NCBI GenBank assembly: GCA_038226175.1
Contig: JBBRQP010000002.1
Location: 1 to 64,000, forward strand
Source of the DNA: JBBRQP01 sp038226175
GTDB taxonomy: Bacteria; Cyanobacteriota; Cyanobacteriia; Gloeobacterales; Anthocerotibacteraceae
DNA: 64,000 nucleotides
Direction: 5' to 3'
Part shown: in pieces, positions 1-8,803 of the stretch
Position numbering within the stretch: the first letter of the stretch is position 1
Layout of the letters: each line of letters begins with the position of its first letter
Made by a program: the position numbers and the translations under genes
Notes under the pieces: generated by a model
What the model was told of the DNA's origin: nothing
Database searches by the model: none
Seen by the model: the letters and a program-made list of their open reading frames with translations, nothing else

Positions 1-109
1 ACCAAATAATTTGCAGGTGGGTGCGTTCCACCCCGTCCGTTGCTTGGCGGTAGCGCTTTTCTAATTCTTCCACACTCAGGTGGTTCACAAGACTAAGGTT
101 CTTTACCAT
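1..109 (-). CDS. IS630-type transposase, N-terminal fragment (runs off the left edge)
   Basis: The minus strand opens with ATG and reads MVKNLSLVNHLSVEELEKRY followed by RQATDGVERTHLQIIW to the edge. This is the N-terminal helix-turn-helix start I recognise from cyanobacterial IS630-family transposases (the HLQIIW block precedes the first DNA-binding helix). Only 36 codons are visible, so catalytic DDE residues, the far terminal repeat and intactness cannot be judged. The gene starts only a few bases after the point where the neighbouring glycosyltransferase reading frame breaks off, so the insertion-sequence end must lie within roughly positions 107-125. IS630 elements normally duplicate a TA dinucleotide, and TA occurs at 119-120 and 121-122. 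The family call is from pattern recognition of a short stretch. Confidence 0.7.
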   Translation of the reverse strand, partial: MVKNLSLVNHLSVEELEKRYRQATDGVERTHLQIIW

Positions 110-117
110 ACCTTATT

Positions 118-1002
118 CTATAAGCGGAAAGTGTATAAGAAAACAAGACCCAAGTTATGAACCCAAGTTTTCATGAGATAAACGAAAGGTAGCTCTGATC
201 GCGTCCAACTCGTCCAGTAATCAACCTGAGCTTTGTGTGTCTTGATCATAATTAGCCAAGGCACAATCGGCAGAGATCCGGCAACCGTAGCCATGACAAA
301 TTTGCCAATCCGCTGGTCTGTGCGTATGAGTGTATACAGACCATGCGCCAAGATGACCAAGGCCGAAAATAAATAAATATAAAGTGAAACTGCTACGGCG
401 ATGGCATAAAAAAACCATGACTGATATGTATTATGTCGGGTTGCCCGTAGGTAAACCGCACTTGTAAACAGCGTTGCTGCCATCCATAGGGCATAGGGTC
501 GTGCCTCTTGAGAATAAAGAAAAACAAAGGGGGATACGGCAACTATACAAACAGCAATCCATCCAGTTAGTGCCGAACCAGATAATTCTATACATAGCCA
601 ATACGTGCAAGCTAGCACAGCACAATGAGCCAAGACCGAAAAGCTACGGGTTGCCCAAGTAGTGCTACCAAATACCTGATTCCACAAATGAACAGCCACA
701 AAGTATAAGGGTACGAGTTGCGGTTCTTCGCTGCCCAATGATTGGACAGTATCTAACACATTCTTATTAGGATTGACCCGCTGATATTTTTGTAGTTGAT
801 CGACTTCAATGGCTTGACCCGTACTGGTTTCTTTGATAAATTCACCGCGTGTATAACCAGAGATGCGTAAGGAAGTATAGGCTTCATCAACCCAATAGTA
901 TTTAGTATCAATGGTTATCAGCTTGAGGAGCAAAGTAACTATTACTAATACAAAAGCTAGGGCTTGCCACCAAGGCTGGTTCTTTTGATCAAAAATTTTC
1001 AT
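118..1002 (-). pseudogene. Membrane glycosyltransferase of the GT39/ArnT-like (GT-C) type, 3' end lost to an insertion
   Basis: GT-C enzymes of this type transfer a sugar from a polyprenyl-phosphate donor across the membrane. The visible part has the first membrane helix (residues about 13-30), then YYWVDEAYTS with the acidic residue of the first periplasmic loop, EEPQLVPLYF, and several further hydrophobic helices with VSPFVFLYSQEARPYALW. Full cyanobacterial relatives run to about 500 residues or more; this one stops after roughly 295, right beside the IS630 transposase start, so the C-terminal third is missing. I chose the ATG at 1002 because it gives the usual short N-terminus before the first helix; an ATG at 1080 would add 26 unusual residues. 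Probably non-functional. A precise acceptor or product cannot be named. Confidence 0.75.
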
Positions 1003-1136
1003 GTGTGATTCTACTACAGCTAAAAGAATTTGGAATGTATTTTGTGAATACAATTGCTGATTATTATAAGTACCCTTCATAAATAATGCAACTTTTTGAC
1101 AAGCTCAATTTTTTAGGGTAAATTCGTACCTTACTG

Positions 1137-1640
1137 TTAGACACTCAGATGCGATAATTTTTGCAGGGCAGCACCTGTTAAACGAAAGCCAGTCCATTCA
1201 GACATCGGTTTCGCGCCTAGGCTTTGGTAAAACTTAATGGACGGCGCATTCCAATCCAAAACCGACCAATCTAGTCTGCCGCAACCACGGCTATGAGCAA
1301 GATGCGCTACATGGGTCAGCAACTTTTTACCATAACCCTTACCGCGATAGTCAGATTTCACATATAAGTCTTCGAGATAGAGACCGGGCTTACCCAAAAA
1401 AGTTGAGAAATTGGCAAAAAATAAGGCAAAGCCAACGGCTTGATCTGCTTCATAGGCCAGCACAGCTTCCGCAATAGCCTGTTGACCAAACAAATTATGG
1501 CGCAAATCATCTTCTGTTGCCGTTACTTCGTGGAGTAACTTTTCATAGGCAGCTAATTCACGAATCAATGACAAAATCAATCCAACATCGTGTACCGTTG
1601 CCGCTCTAATCAAAAAGTCTTCAGACATCCTAGATTCCAA
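1137..1640 (-). CDS. GNAT-family N-acetyltransferase (diamine acetyltransferase-like)
   Basis: About 167 residues, the normal length for a single GNAT domain. It opens with the beta-1/alpha-1 pattern IRAATVHDVGLILSLIRELAAYEKL, continues with LYLEDLYVKSDYRGKGYGKKLL (acetyl-CoA pyrophosphate loop RGKGYG) and ends with WNAPSIKFYQSLGAKPMSEW, the last motif typical of spermidine/thialysine acetyltransferase relatives. It should transfer acetyl from acetyl-CoA to a small amine, but the substrate is not deducible. Two ATG codons (1640 and 1628) are possible; family members usually begin close to IRAA, favouring 1628. It lies downstream of fusA on the same strand, separated by a terminator hairpin, so it is probably transcribed separately. 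Confidence 0.85.
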   Translation of the reverse strand: MESRMSEDFLIRAATVHDVGLILSLIRELAAYEKLLHEVTATEDDLRHNLFGQQAIAEAVLAYEADQAVGFALFFANFSTFLGKPGLYLEDLYVKSDYRGKGYGKKLLTHVAHLAHSRGCGRLDWSVLDWNAPSIKFYQSLGAKPMSEWTGFRLTGAALQKLSHLSV

Positions 1641-1698
1641 ACATTGACTTGACTATAATAAACCTCTTAATCCGTCACGTTAGGATTTTTTTGGCTAT

Positions 1699-1733
1699 AA
1701 AAAAACACCCCAGGCGTGCATAAGCCTGAGGTG
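1699..1733 (-). terminator. Rho-independent terminator after fusA
   Basis: CACCCCAGGC (1706-1715) pairs with GCCTGAGGTG (1724-1733) with one G-U/mismatch and an 8-base loop. On the minus strand the hairpin is followed by seven T residues (A run 1699-1705). It lies 20 bases past the fusA stop codon and so closes that transcript before the acetyltransferase gene. Confidence 0.85.
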
Positions 1734-1753
1734 CTCTGATTAACTAGGCTAAA

Positions 1754-3871
1754 TTAGTTAGCTTTGTTTTTGGCGATGATTTGTTCGGCGATGTTACGAG
1801 GAACTTCATCGTAGTTACTAAATTCCATCGTGAACTGTCCACGGCCTTGGGTTTTAGAACGGATATCCGTCGCATACCCAAACATCCCTGACAAAGGCAC
1901 TTTGGAGATGACCTGAGACTGACCCATGTCAGAGTTCATGCCCTCGATTTGCCCACGGCGGGAATTAAGGTCACCGATCACATCCCCTAGGAAGTCTTCG
2001 GGAACTTCGACTTCGACTTTCATCATCGGTTCGAGGATCACGGGTTGGGCTTTGTGAACGCCTTCTTTGAGTGCCATTGAGCCAGCGATTTTGAAGGCCA
2101 TTTCGGATGAGTCAACATCATGGTAAGAGCCATCAATAATCGTGACCTTGAGGTCAATGACCGGGTAACCCGCGATTACGCCAGATTCACAGGCTTCCTT
2201 GACCCCTTGTTCGACCGCTGGGACATATTCCCGAGGCACTGTTCCGCCGACGATTTTGTTGACGAACTCGAATCCTTTACCCGCTTCTTGGGGTTCGATG
2301 GTCAATACGACGTGACCGTACTGACCTTTACCACCGGATTGACGGATAAATTTACCTTCGACTTCAACCCGTTTGCGAATGGTTTCGCGGTAGGCAACCT
2401 GCGGATTGCCGACGTTGGCTTCCACGTTAAATTCGCGCATCATCCTGTCAACGAGGATTTCGAGGTGTAACTCACCCATCCCAGAGATGATCGTTTGGTT
2501 GGTTTCTGGATCAATGAAGACACGGAAGGTCGGGTCTTCTTTAGAAAGCGCACTAAGAGCTTTGGAGAGCTTGTCGATGTCAATTTTGGTTTTCGGCTCG
2601 ATGGCAACTGAGATCACAGGCTCAGGGATAAAGAGCGTTTCTAGGATAATCGGGTGATTTTCATCACACAGCGTGTCACCAGTAAACGTGTCCTTGAGAC
2701 CCAAAACTGCGCCTAAATCACCAGCACGCAACTCATCGACTTCGAGGCGGTCATCGGCTTTGAGGACGACTAAGCGGGCAATGCGTTCTTTTTTGTTTTT
2801 GCTGGAATTAAGAGCGTAGGTTCCCTTAGATAAGACCCCAGAATAAACCCGAATGAAGGTCAAATCCCCGTACTTGTCATTCATCAATTTGAATGCCAAG
2901 GCCGAGAAAGGTTCGTTATCATTACCCGGACGTTCGGTTTCTGTACCATCAGGTAAGGTGCCTTTGGTTGGTTTGACATCGCTAGGGGCTGGTAAATAAT
3001 CCAACACCGCATCGAGCATCATTTGAACGCCTTTATTTTTGAAGGCGGAACCGCAGAGCATGGGCATGAGTTTGCCAGAAATCGTACCTTTGCGTAGACC
3101 ATGACGGATTTCAGCTTCGGTAAGAGCTTCACCAGCCAAATATTTTTCGAGCAGGTCATCATCGCTTTCAGCAACGGCGTCAATCAGTTTTTCCCGATAT
3201 TCTTGCACCACCTCTTGCATATCTTCAGGAATGGGTACAGTCTGGATATCCTTACCGATGTCATCCATATGAATGTGGGCTTCGAGCGTCACCAAATCGA
3301 CAACACCTTTGAAGTTTTCTTCGGCACCAATGGGCAATTGGATCGGGACAGGGTTCGCGCGCAGACGGGTTTTGAGTTGGTCATAAACGCGGTAGAAATT
3401 TGCCCCAGAGCGATCCATCTTGTTGACAAAGGCAATCCGTGGCACGTTATAGCGGTTAGCTTGACGCCAAACCGTCTCAGATTGCGGTTGTACCCCACCG
3501 ACTGAGCAGAACAACGCCACCAAGCCATCAAGTACGCGCATCGAACGCTCGACTTCGATGGTGAAGTCTACGTGACCAGGGGTATCAATAATGTTGATCG
3601 TGTATTCCGGCGCACCAGCTAGGGCTTGGGAGAGATTAGTTGGGTCACGTTTCGTCCATTTGGTGCTGATCGCCGCCGCCGTGATCGTGATACCGCGTTC
3701 ACGCTCTTGAGCCATCCAATCTGTTACTGCATTACCATCATGGACTTCACCAATTTTGTGGACGAGGCCGGAGTAGAATAATATCCGCTCGGTTGTCGTT
3801 GTTTTTCCCGCATCAATGTGCGCGGCAATACCAATATTACGAATTTGCTCCAACGGAACCTTGCGTGCCAC
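1754..3871 (-). CDS. fusA: Elongation factor G
   Basis: Ribosomal translocase, a GTPase of about 700 residues (705 here). G1 is AHIDAGKTTTT at residues 17-27, followed by RERGITITAAA (switch I), IDTPGHVDFT (G3) and FVNKMDRSGANF (G4). Domains II-V follow, with SGMGELHLEI and the C-terminal VPLSGMFGYATDIRS block. The sequence resembles the main cyanobacterial EF-G rather than a mitochondrial-type paralogue. It starts with ATG and is divergent from the J-domain gene across 179 bases that should hold both promoters. In most bacteria fusA sits in the str operon with rpsL, rpsG and tuf; here none of these is adjacent. The gene is closed by its own terminator. Confidence 0.97.
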   Translation of the reverse strand: MARKVPLEQIRNIGIAAHIDAGKTTTTERILFYSGLVHKIGEVHDGNAVTDWMAQERERGITITAAAISTKWTKRDPTNLSQALAGAPEYTINIIDTPGHVDFTIEVERSMRVLDGLVALFCSVGGVQPQSETVWRQANRYNVPRIAFVNKMDRSGANFYRVYDQLKTRLRANPVPIQLPIGAEENFKGVVDLVTLEAHIHMDDIGKDIQTVPIPEDMQEVVQEYREKLIDAVAESDDDLLEKYLAGEALTEAEIRHGLRKGTISGKLMPMLCGSAFKNKGVQMMLDAVLDYLPAPSDVKPTKGTLPDGTETERPGNDNEPFSALAFKLMNDKYGDLTFIRVYSGVLSKGTYALNSSKNKKERIARLVVLKADDRLEVDELRAGDLGAVLGLKDTFTGDTLCDENHPIILETLFIPEPVISVAIEPKTKIDIDKLSKALSALSKEDPTFRVFIDPETNQTIISGMGELHLEILVDRMMREFNVEANVGNPQVAYRETIRKRVEVEGKFIRQSGGKGQYGHVVLTIEPQEAGKGFEFVNKIVGGTVPREYVPAVEQGVKEACESGVIAGYPVIDLKVTIIDGSYHDVDSSEMAFKIAGSMALKEGVHKAQPVILEPMMKVEVEVPEDFLGDVIGDLNSRRGQIEGMNSDMGQSQVISKVPLSGMFGYATDIRSKTQGRGQFTMEFSNYDEVPRNIAEQIIAKNKAN

Positions 3872-4050
3872 GATAGCCTCCCGGCTGTAAGTCTCAATTA
3901 CTTCCTTTCCGATTGTAACGTAAATTCATGGTTTCCTTAGTGGTTTTGCCCCGTGACAGGTTAGATAGGCTAGGGTGTGAATTAAACCTTTGTTTGGATG
4001 GCGTAAATGCCTTGCTAAACTAGACTAATGTTTGCCAAGAGAAGGCGTTT

Positions 4051-4614
4051 GTGGAGTACTACCAACGGCTAGAGCTAAATCCTCGAGCCAGTGCCGAAGA
4101 AATCAAACAAGCCTTTCGTCGTCTAGCGCGACAGTATCATCCTGACTTGGCGGGCGCTGAATATAAGCAACAGTTTCAAGATATCAACGAAGCCTATCAA
4201 GTACTAAGTGACCCCCAACGCCGTCGCGCCTATGATCAAAAGCGGCTGCCAGCGCGTCCTCCCGAATCAAATAGTAGTCATGTGGTATTTCGCTCTAGCT
4301 CCCTAGATGACGCGCCATCGCGTGCCGAGAAACAAGCCTTTGCTCAGGCTGTGCGCCAAATCAAAGAACGCTTTGTCCAAAAGAGTTATCAAGAAGCAGT
4401 GCGCGCTGCCGAAGACTTGGTACGCAGCTATCCACGCAATGCTGAGGCTACCCATGTTTTGGCTCTGAGCTATCAGTGGTATGGCAACGTACTGCTCCAG
4501 CAGGGCGATCCGCCACAAGCTAAAGTTTATTTACTCCGTGCTCTCGATACCGAACCCCATAACCGCGAATTAGCCTTCGAGATCCAACGCGACCTCAGCC
4601 GTATCAATCGTTAA
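4051..4614 (+). CDS. J-domain protein with C-terminal TPR-like region
   Basis: 187 residues. An N-terminal J domain (about residues 1-66) starts MEYYQRLELNPRASAEEIKQ, has the HPD motif in RQYHPDLAG and ends with ALSDPQRRRAYDQ-type helix IV (VLSDPQRRRAYD). After a linker, residues about 95-185 form a helical TPR-like region (YPRNAEATHVLALSYQWYGN, QGDPPQAKVYLLRALDTEPH). It would stimulate an Hsp70 ATPase and hold a client or partner through the TPR part. It lacks the Gly/Phe and zinc regions of classical DnaJ. The start is a GTG with a good ribosome-binding site (GAGAAGG at 4039-4045). It is followed 61 bases later by the FdnG-like gene. Confidence 0.88.
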   Translation: MEYYQRLELNPRASAEEIKQAFRRLARQYHPDLAGAEYKQQFQDINEAYQVLSDPQRRRAYDQKRLPARPPESNSSHVVFRSSSLDDAPSRAEKQAFAQAVRQIKERFVQKSYQEAVRAAEDLVRSYPRNAEATHVLALSYQWYGNVLLQQGDPPQAKVYLLRALDTEPHNRELAFEIQRDLSRINR

Positions 4615-4675
4615 TTAGGGCATTGTCAAGATCACCCTAGGTTACAATACGCCTGACGTTGCCCCGAGATAGACA

Positions 4676-6961
4676 TTGGAACGACGCAAATTTTTAGCCC
4701 TTAGTTTAGTCTTAAGCGGCCTACCCCTGGGCGCGCAGACGAATTTGACGCCCCCACTGTTTACCCGTAATCCCTGGCGTGCCAGTGTCGGCAAACTAGC
4801 AACCCAAGTACTTTATCGCCCAAAAGGTGGCAAACTAACGCCATTGACGACACCCGAATTAATAAGTAAGTTGGCGACACGTCTCTGGAATATCCGCAAT
4901 ACCACCTGGAAACCAGAATTTGCCCATAGCGCAGGTTTAGGTTTACGCATCGGTACCGAAGTCACCAACGAAGAAGGCTATTTGTGGGCAAAACTCGCCC
5001 GGATGTTCGGATTTGCACAGCTGGAAATGAGCGGCGAAAATGCCCATAGAGCCAGTGCTCAGGCGCTCGAAAATACCTTGGGCTATCCGGCAGCTCCCAA
5101 TCATTGGAGTGAACTAGGGCAGGCACAAACTTTAGTCGTAATCGGTTCGGGACTGACCAACCCTTATCCGCTTTACCAAATGCCTAATTTGCCGAAACAA
5201 AAATGGTGGCTCAGTAGTGAAGCCGTACCGACAAAATTGGGTGGCCAGGTTTTAGCCTTGCGTCCCCATACCGAACTCGCGCTCCTTGGCGGTTGGATTC
5301 GTTATCTACTGACTGAGAAGCGTTGGGATGAGTCCTTTGTGCGTAATGCCACAAATGCCAGCTATCAATTAGATGCTGAGTTTAATTTTAAAGATGGTCG
5401 CTTTACGGGTCTTGATCCGCTCACCCATCGCTATCGACCCGAACAATGGCGTTATGAAGTCACTGACCCAACTTCCGGTATCCCGGTGCAGTCTGCGGAT
5501 CTACTCAGTGATGGTACGGTTTTGCAGCTTTTACAAAAAATCTATACGCCCTACACGCCAGCTAATGTCAGTCGAGTCACCGGAATTGCCGAAAAGACCC
5601 TGACGCGATTTTATGAACAGATTACCCAGACTTCAGCGCGTCCTTTGGCGATAGCCTACAGTCTCAGTCCAGCCGAAAACCCCGTTTTTACGGAACAATG
5701 GCTACGGGCTTTAGGCATAATTCAACTGCTAACGGGTCAAGTCGGGCAACTGGGTACGGGCTTGATTCATTTAGCTGGGGGTTGGAATCCTCAAGGGCTA
5801 ATGGATGTGGGGGCTAATGGCAGTTTTTGGCCTGGTTATAGCGGTCGGGTCATGGCTACTGATGAAACCTACGTTTCTTGGGTACGCACCCATGGCACCC
5901 AGACTCTACAAAAACTCCAAGGCGTTCTAGCAACCTGGTACGGCGCTCAAGCCCGTGAGACCTATGACTGGGGGTTTCATTGGTTGCCCCGTCGTCCTCT
6001 CCTATTCTTACATCAAGCTGTTGCTCAGGGACAAACCCGTTTACTAATTAGTTTGAACAGTAACCTGCATGACTGGCAGCTTGACAAAGTAGAAACCTTA
6101 GTTCTGCTAACGACTAATGGAAAGGCGGCTGTGCCAGAAAAATTTAAGGGTGAGCTGTTTATCTTACCGATTGCAGCAAATGAGGCACGTCATGGCACAA
6201 TCACCGACCTAGGACGACGCATCATAGCCCAAACGGCTCTGACCACCGCGACAGCCTCTGAGCCTTTGCGTCTAGCCGACATCCTCTGGCAAGAACTTAT
6301 CGTCCAATTACGCCAAAAACCTGCTCCTGATAGTGACCAGCTACTGCGGGTAGTGTGGCCTGATAGTAGCCCAGAACAAGTCTTACAAGAAATGGCTTTA
6401 GGGGTGGTGGTAGCCGCGCCCGTGACTAACCTAGATGTCACTGCACCCATTGACGCGCGAACCCCAAGCAATGGGCGCGGTGTACCAATTTATGAAGGCT
6501 TGTGGATGACGCAAAATCTTAGTTTAAATCAGGATGTAACTGATACGGGCGGCTTGGGATTATTTAGTACCTATGGTTGGAGCTGGCCTGCTAATATTCG
6601 GGTTTTGGGCAATCGCGCCAGCGCTGATGCTAGTGGCAGCCCCCGGTTTGCGGAGCGACCCTTCATCACTTGGGATGAAAAAAAACGACTGTGGCAAGGG
6701 CCAGACCGCCCCGATATCCGGGTTACGGCTAGCCCTGGTACCAACGAAGGGGATCAGTTTTTTCGGCAGACTACCGAAGGGGTGGGTAAACTAATCGCCG
6801 TCAATAATGAAGTTGGGTTGAACTTAGATACAGGTATGCCCTTCCGCCATATCCCCACCCTTTATTTGGGCGCGGCTCCTGTTTTTTATTGGCCTTGGGG
6901 TACCAAGCAACCTAACCCTTTTTATCCACAAACTCCGGTGCCGCCAGTCGCCCCAGTGTGA
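4676..6961 (+). CDS. Formate-dehydrogenase alpha (FdnG)-like protein lacking Fe-S and Sec/Cys ligands
   Basis: 761 residues, starting at TTG 4676; an in-frame TAG lies just upstream and no ATG fits. The N-terminus ERRKFLAL followed by a hydrophobic stretch looks like a Tat signal. From about residue 95 it follows the body of E. coli FdnG: EEGYLWAKLARMFG, NHW..LGQAQTLVVIG, ESFVRNATNASY, FKDGRFTGLDPLTHRY, NPQGLMDVG, GFHWLP, ATYGWSWPANIRVLGNRASADASGSP. However, the CxxCxxxC cluster segment is absent. By my alignment the Sec196-His197 pair is Ala123-His124, and the C-terminal molybdopterin-binding domain is missing, replaced by a proline-rich tail. It is therefore unlikely to be an active formate dehydrogenase. 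A binding, chaperone or structural role is possible. No beta or gamma subunit genes are nearby. Confidence 0.75.
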   Translation: MERRKFLALSLVLSGLPLGAQTNLTPPLFTRNPWRASVGKLATQVLYRPKGGKLTPLTTPELISKLATRLWNIRNTTWKPEFAHSAGLGLRIGTEVTNEEGYLWAKLARMFGFAQLEMSGENAHRASAQALENTLGYPAAPNHWSELGQAQTLVVIGSGLTNPYPLYQMPNLPKQKWWLSSEAVPTKLGGQVLALRPHTELALLGGWIRYLLTEKRWDESFVRNATNASYQLDAEFNFKDGRFTGLDPLTHRYRPEQWRYEVTDPTSGIPVQSADLLSDGTVLQLLQKIYTPYTPANVSRVTGIAEKTLTRFYEQITQTSARPLAIAYSLSPAENPVFTEQWLRALGIIQLLTGQVGQLGTGLIHLAGGWNPQGLMDVGANGSFWPGYSGRVMATDETYVSWVRTHGTQTLQKLQGVLATWYGAQARETYDWGFHWLPRRPLLFLHQAVAQGQTRLLISLNSNLHDWQLDKVETLVLLTTNGKAAVPEKFKGELFILPIAANEARHGTITDLGRRIIAQTALTTATASEPLRLADILWQELIVQLRQKPAPDSDQLLRVVWPDSSPEQVLQEMALGVVVAAPVTNLDVTAPIDARTPSNGRGVPIYEGLWMTQNLSLNQDVTDTGGLGLFSTYGWSWPANIRVLGNRASADASGSPRFAERPFITWDEKKRLWQGPDRPDIRVTASPGTNEGDQFFRQTTEGVGKLIAVNNEVGLNLDTGMPFRHIPTLYLGAAPVFYWPWGTKQPNPFYPQTPVPPVAPV

Positions 6962-7013
6962 AAACAACCCTCAAGCCCCAAGTATGGAACTCAAGGGCGA
7001 TTTTGGACTTGAG

Positions 7014-7625
7014 CTACCAACTCGCTACGGTCGCCTTAATCGCGGCTTCAGCATGGGCTAGAGCCTCAATACGGGCTGCGTCTCCACCATTGACATTGAT
7101 GGCATGGATGAAGGTCATATCGACAACACCCATAAACCCAAAAATAGCCCGCAAGTAAGGTTCTTCAAAATCATAGGGACTATTGACAGGAATCGGACCA
7201 CCTCGGCTACTAAGTACCAACATCTTTTTGCCATGCACTAAGGGTTGATAGCCCTGTTCACCAACCCCAAAGGTCTTGCCTACGCGGACAATTTGGTCGA
7301 TATAGGCTTTGAGGGTCGAAGGAATATTCAGGTTGTACATCGGCACACCAAAAACATAGCGATCCGCTGCCAAAAATTCGGTAATCAAGTCATCAGAAAT
7401 CTGAATAGCTGCTTGCATTTCTGGGGTCTGCGCTTCAGAAGGCAAAAAGCTGCCGCCCACCCAAGCCTCACTGACATGGGGAACTGGCGCATGGCCTAAA
7501 TCACGATAGGTCACTGTGTCACCAGGATGTGCTGCCTGCCAAGCCGTCATAAAATCATGCGAAAAGGTACGGGAATGCGAACGTTCACCACGAGGGCTAC
7601 TATCCAAATGCAAAATATGGGCCAT
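7014..7625 (-). CDS. azoR: FMN-dependent NADH:quinone reductase / azoreductase (copy 1)
   Basis: 203 residues, the standard AzoR length. It has the flavodoxin-like fold with the phosphate-binding start ILHLDSSPRGERSHSRT, the FMN-contacting VFGVPMYNLNIPSTLKAYIDQIVRVGKTF block and LVLSSRGGPIP. The family reduces quinones and azo compounds by two electrons using NADH and protects against thiol-reactive electrophiles. The gene lies 23 bases downstream of the Rrf2 regulator on the same strand, so the two are probably co-transcribed from the palindrome-containing promoter upstream of the regulator. A second copy lies on the other side of that regulator. Confidence 0.93.
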   Translation of the reverse strand: MAHILHLDSSPRGERSHSRTFSHDFMTAWQAAHPGDTVTYRDLGHAPVPHVSEAWVGGSFLPSEAQTPEMQAAIQISDDLITEFLAADRYVFGVPMYNLNIPSTLKAYIDQIVRVGKTFGVGEQGYQPLVHGKKMLVLSSRGGPIPVNSPYDFEEPYLRAIFGFMGVVDMTFIHAINVNGGDAARIEALAHAEAAIKATVASW

Positions 7626-7648
7626 GACGGATTCTCCAAAGTGTGAAG

Positions 7649-8092
7649 TTACGGATGATTGATGTCCTCTGATGCGGGGACAACATTGTGGACAGAACGG
7701 AGAATCTGACCAATGGTGATCCGGGTAAAGACCTGATCTAGGGCTATTTCCGTTTCACCAAGAACATCTTCGAGTACCGTCTCAATGCGCGCACCTACTG
7801 GACAACAAGGATTGGGTGGCTGAGGATGCAAAGCAAAAAGTTTGCCACATGCCACAGCCCGATAAACAGCTAGCAAGCTAATCTGCTCTGGGTCGTGGGC
7901 AAGTCTAGAGCCCCCGGTGACGCCAGTCTGAGAGGTTACCAATCCCGCCTTAGCTAAAGCCGCCAAAATACGTCGTACGACTACCGGATGGGTATTGACA
8001 CTCGTCGCGATAGCATCAGAGGTCAAAGCCCCAAGCTGAGCGAGTAAGGCGAGAATATGGACAGCGACAGCAAAACGACTATTGGTGGCCAT
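7649..8092 (-). CDS. Rrf2-family transcriptional regulator
   Basis: 147 residues. The N-terminal winged helix reads SRFAVAVHILALLAQLGAL, then SDAIATSVNTHPVVVRRILAALAKAGLV with the GGSRLA wing, as in Rrf2 proteins. The IscR/NsrR three-cysteine iron-sulfur motif is absent; only a CC pair is present in the loop PNPCCPVGA (about residues 93-98), so sensing may be by thiol chemistry or by a ligand. The closest recalled type is the YwnA/YwgB group. It is placed between two azoreductase genes on the same strand, directly after a perfect 7-base-arm palindrome. It is most simply a repressor of itself and azoR, released by electrophiles; that is inference from layout. Confidence 0.9.
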   Translation of the reverse strand: MATNSRFAVAVHILALLAQLGALTSDAIATSVNTHPVVVRRILAALAKAGLVTSQTGVTGGSRLAHDPEQISLLAVYRAVACGKLFALHPQPPNPCCPVGARIETVLEDVLGETEIALDQVFTRITIGQILRSVHNVVPASEDINHP

Positions 8093-8106
8093 GGGGGAAA
8101 TTAAAC

Positions 8107-8125
8107 TGTAACTAGTTTAGTTACA
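8107..8125. promoter_or_regulatory. Palindromic operator upstream of the Rrf2 regulator
   Basis: TGTAACT (8107-8113), spacer AGTTT, AGTTACA (8119-8125): perfect 7-base arms. It begins 14 bases upstream of the regulator's ATG, where a repressor would block RNA polymerase. GTAACTA..TAGTTAC dyads of this form are common before azoreductase/quinone-stress regulators. Autoregulation is inferred. Confidence 0.65.
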
Positions 8126-8139
8126 AATAGAAGATGCTG

Positions 8140-8781
8140 TCAAGGCTGCGGCGCAACTTCTTTCCATTCTAGTAAGGCGTTTTGGATGGCTTCTTGGGCT
8201 AAAGACAGACTCGCAGTTCGTTCGGCCTCGCCAGCATTGAGATTTTCGGCAAAGACAAACATGATATCGACAACGCCAATAAAGTTAAAAATGCGGCGCA
8301 AAAATGGGACTTGGAGGTCGTAGTCTCCCATAGGGCTACCGGGAGGATAGCTGCCACCACGCGTCAAGATCACCAAAAGCTTTTTGTCTACTGCCATACC
8401 ACCATAGCCCTCGGGATCAAGGCTAAAAGTACGTCCGACGCGCACAATTTGATCAATATAGGCTTTGAAATTAGCTGGCACACTGAAATTAAACATCGGT
8501 ATCGCCATCACATAGTGGGTTGCCGCCAAAAATTCATCGACGAGTTGATCCGAAAGTGCGAGAGCTGCGGTCATCTCGGGTGTACGGTGAGGCAGATCTG
8601 TAAAAGCCGCTGCAATCCAGGCTTCATCGACGGGTGGAACTGGGTAACGACCAACGTCGCGATACTGGAGTGTGGCTTGCGGATGCTGAGTTTGCCAAGT
8701 GCTTACAAATTCCTGAGCCAGTAACCGGGAAAGAGAGTGCTCGCCCCGGGGACTACTGTCAATATGCAAAAGATGCGCCAC
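8140..8781 (-). CDS. azoR: FMN-dependent NADH:quinone reductase / azoreductase (copy 2)
   Basis: 213 residues when read from the GTG at 8781, which gives VAHLLHIDSSPRGEHSLSRL, exactly matching the start of the family. An upstream in-frame ATG at 8889 would add 36 residues overlapping the DUF423 gene, so I rejected it. It has the same motifs as copy 1: AIPMFNFSVPANFKAYIDQI with RVGRTF, and LTRGGSYPPGS. The two copies are clearly paralogous but well diverged, so they are not a recent duplication. It is followed 14 bases later by the Rrf2 operator, so it might read through into the regulator gene. Confidence 0.92.
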   Translation of the reverse strand: MAHLLHIDSSPRGEHSLSRLLAQEFVSTWQTQHPQATLQYRDVGRYPVPPVDEAWIAAAFTDLPHRTPEMTAALALSDQLVDEFLAATHYVMAIPMFNFSVPANFKAYIDQIVRVGRTFSLDPEGYGGMAVDKKLLVILTRGGSYPPGSPMGDYDLQVPFLRRIFNFIGVVDIMFVFAENLNAGEAERTASLSLAQEAIQNALLEWKEVAPQP

Positions 8782-8803
8782 AAAAAATTCTCTAAAAGGC
8801 TCT

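Noticed and set aside
3101..3505. Long frame antisense to fusA
   Set aside because: Shadow of a strongly coding gene; no start signal or recognisable domain.
6958..7158. 66-residue plus-strand frame after the FdnG-like gene
   Set aside because: It lies almost entirely antisense to azoR copy 1 and shows no family features.
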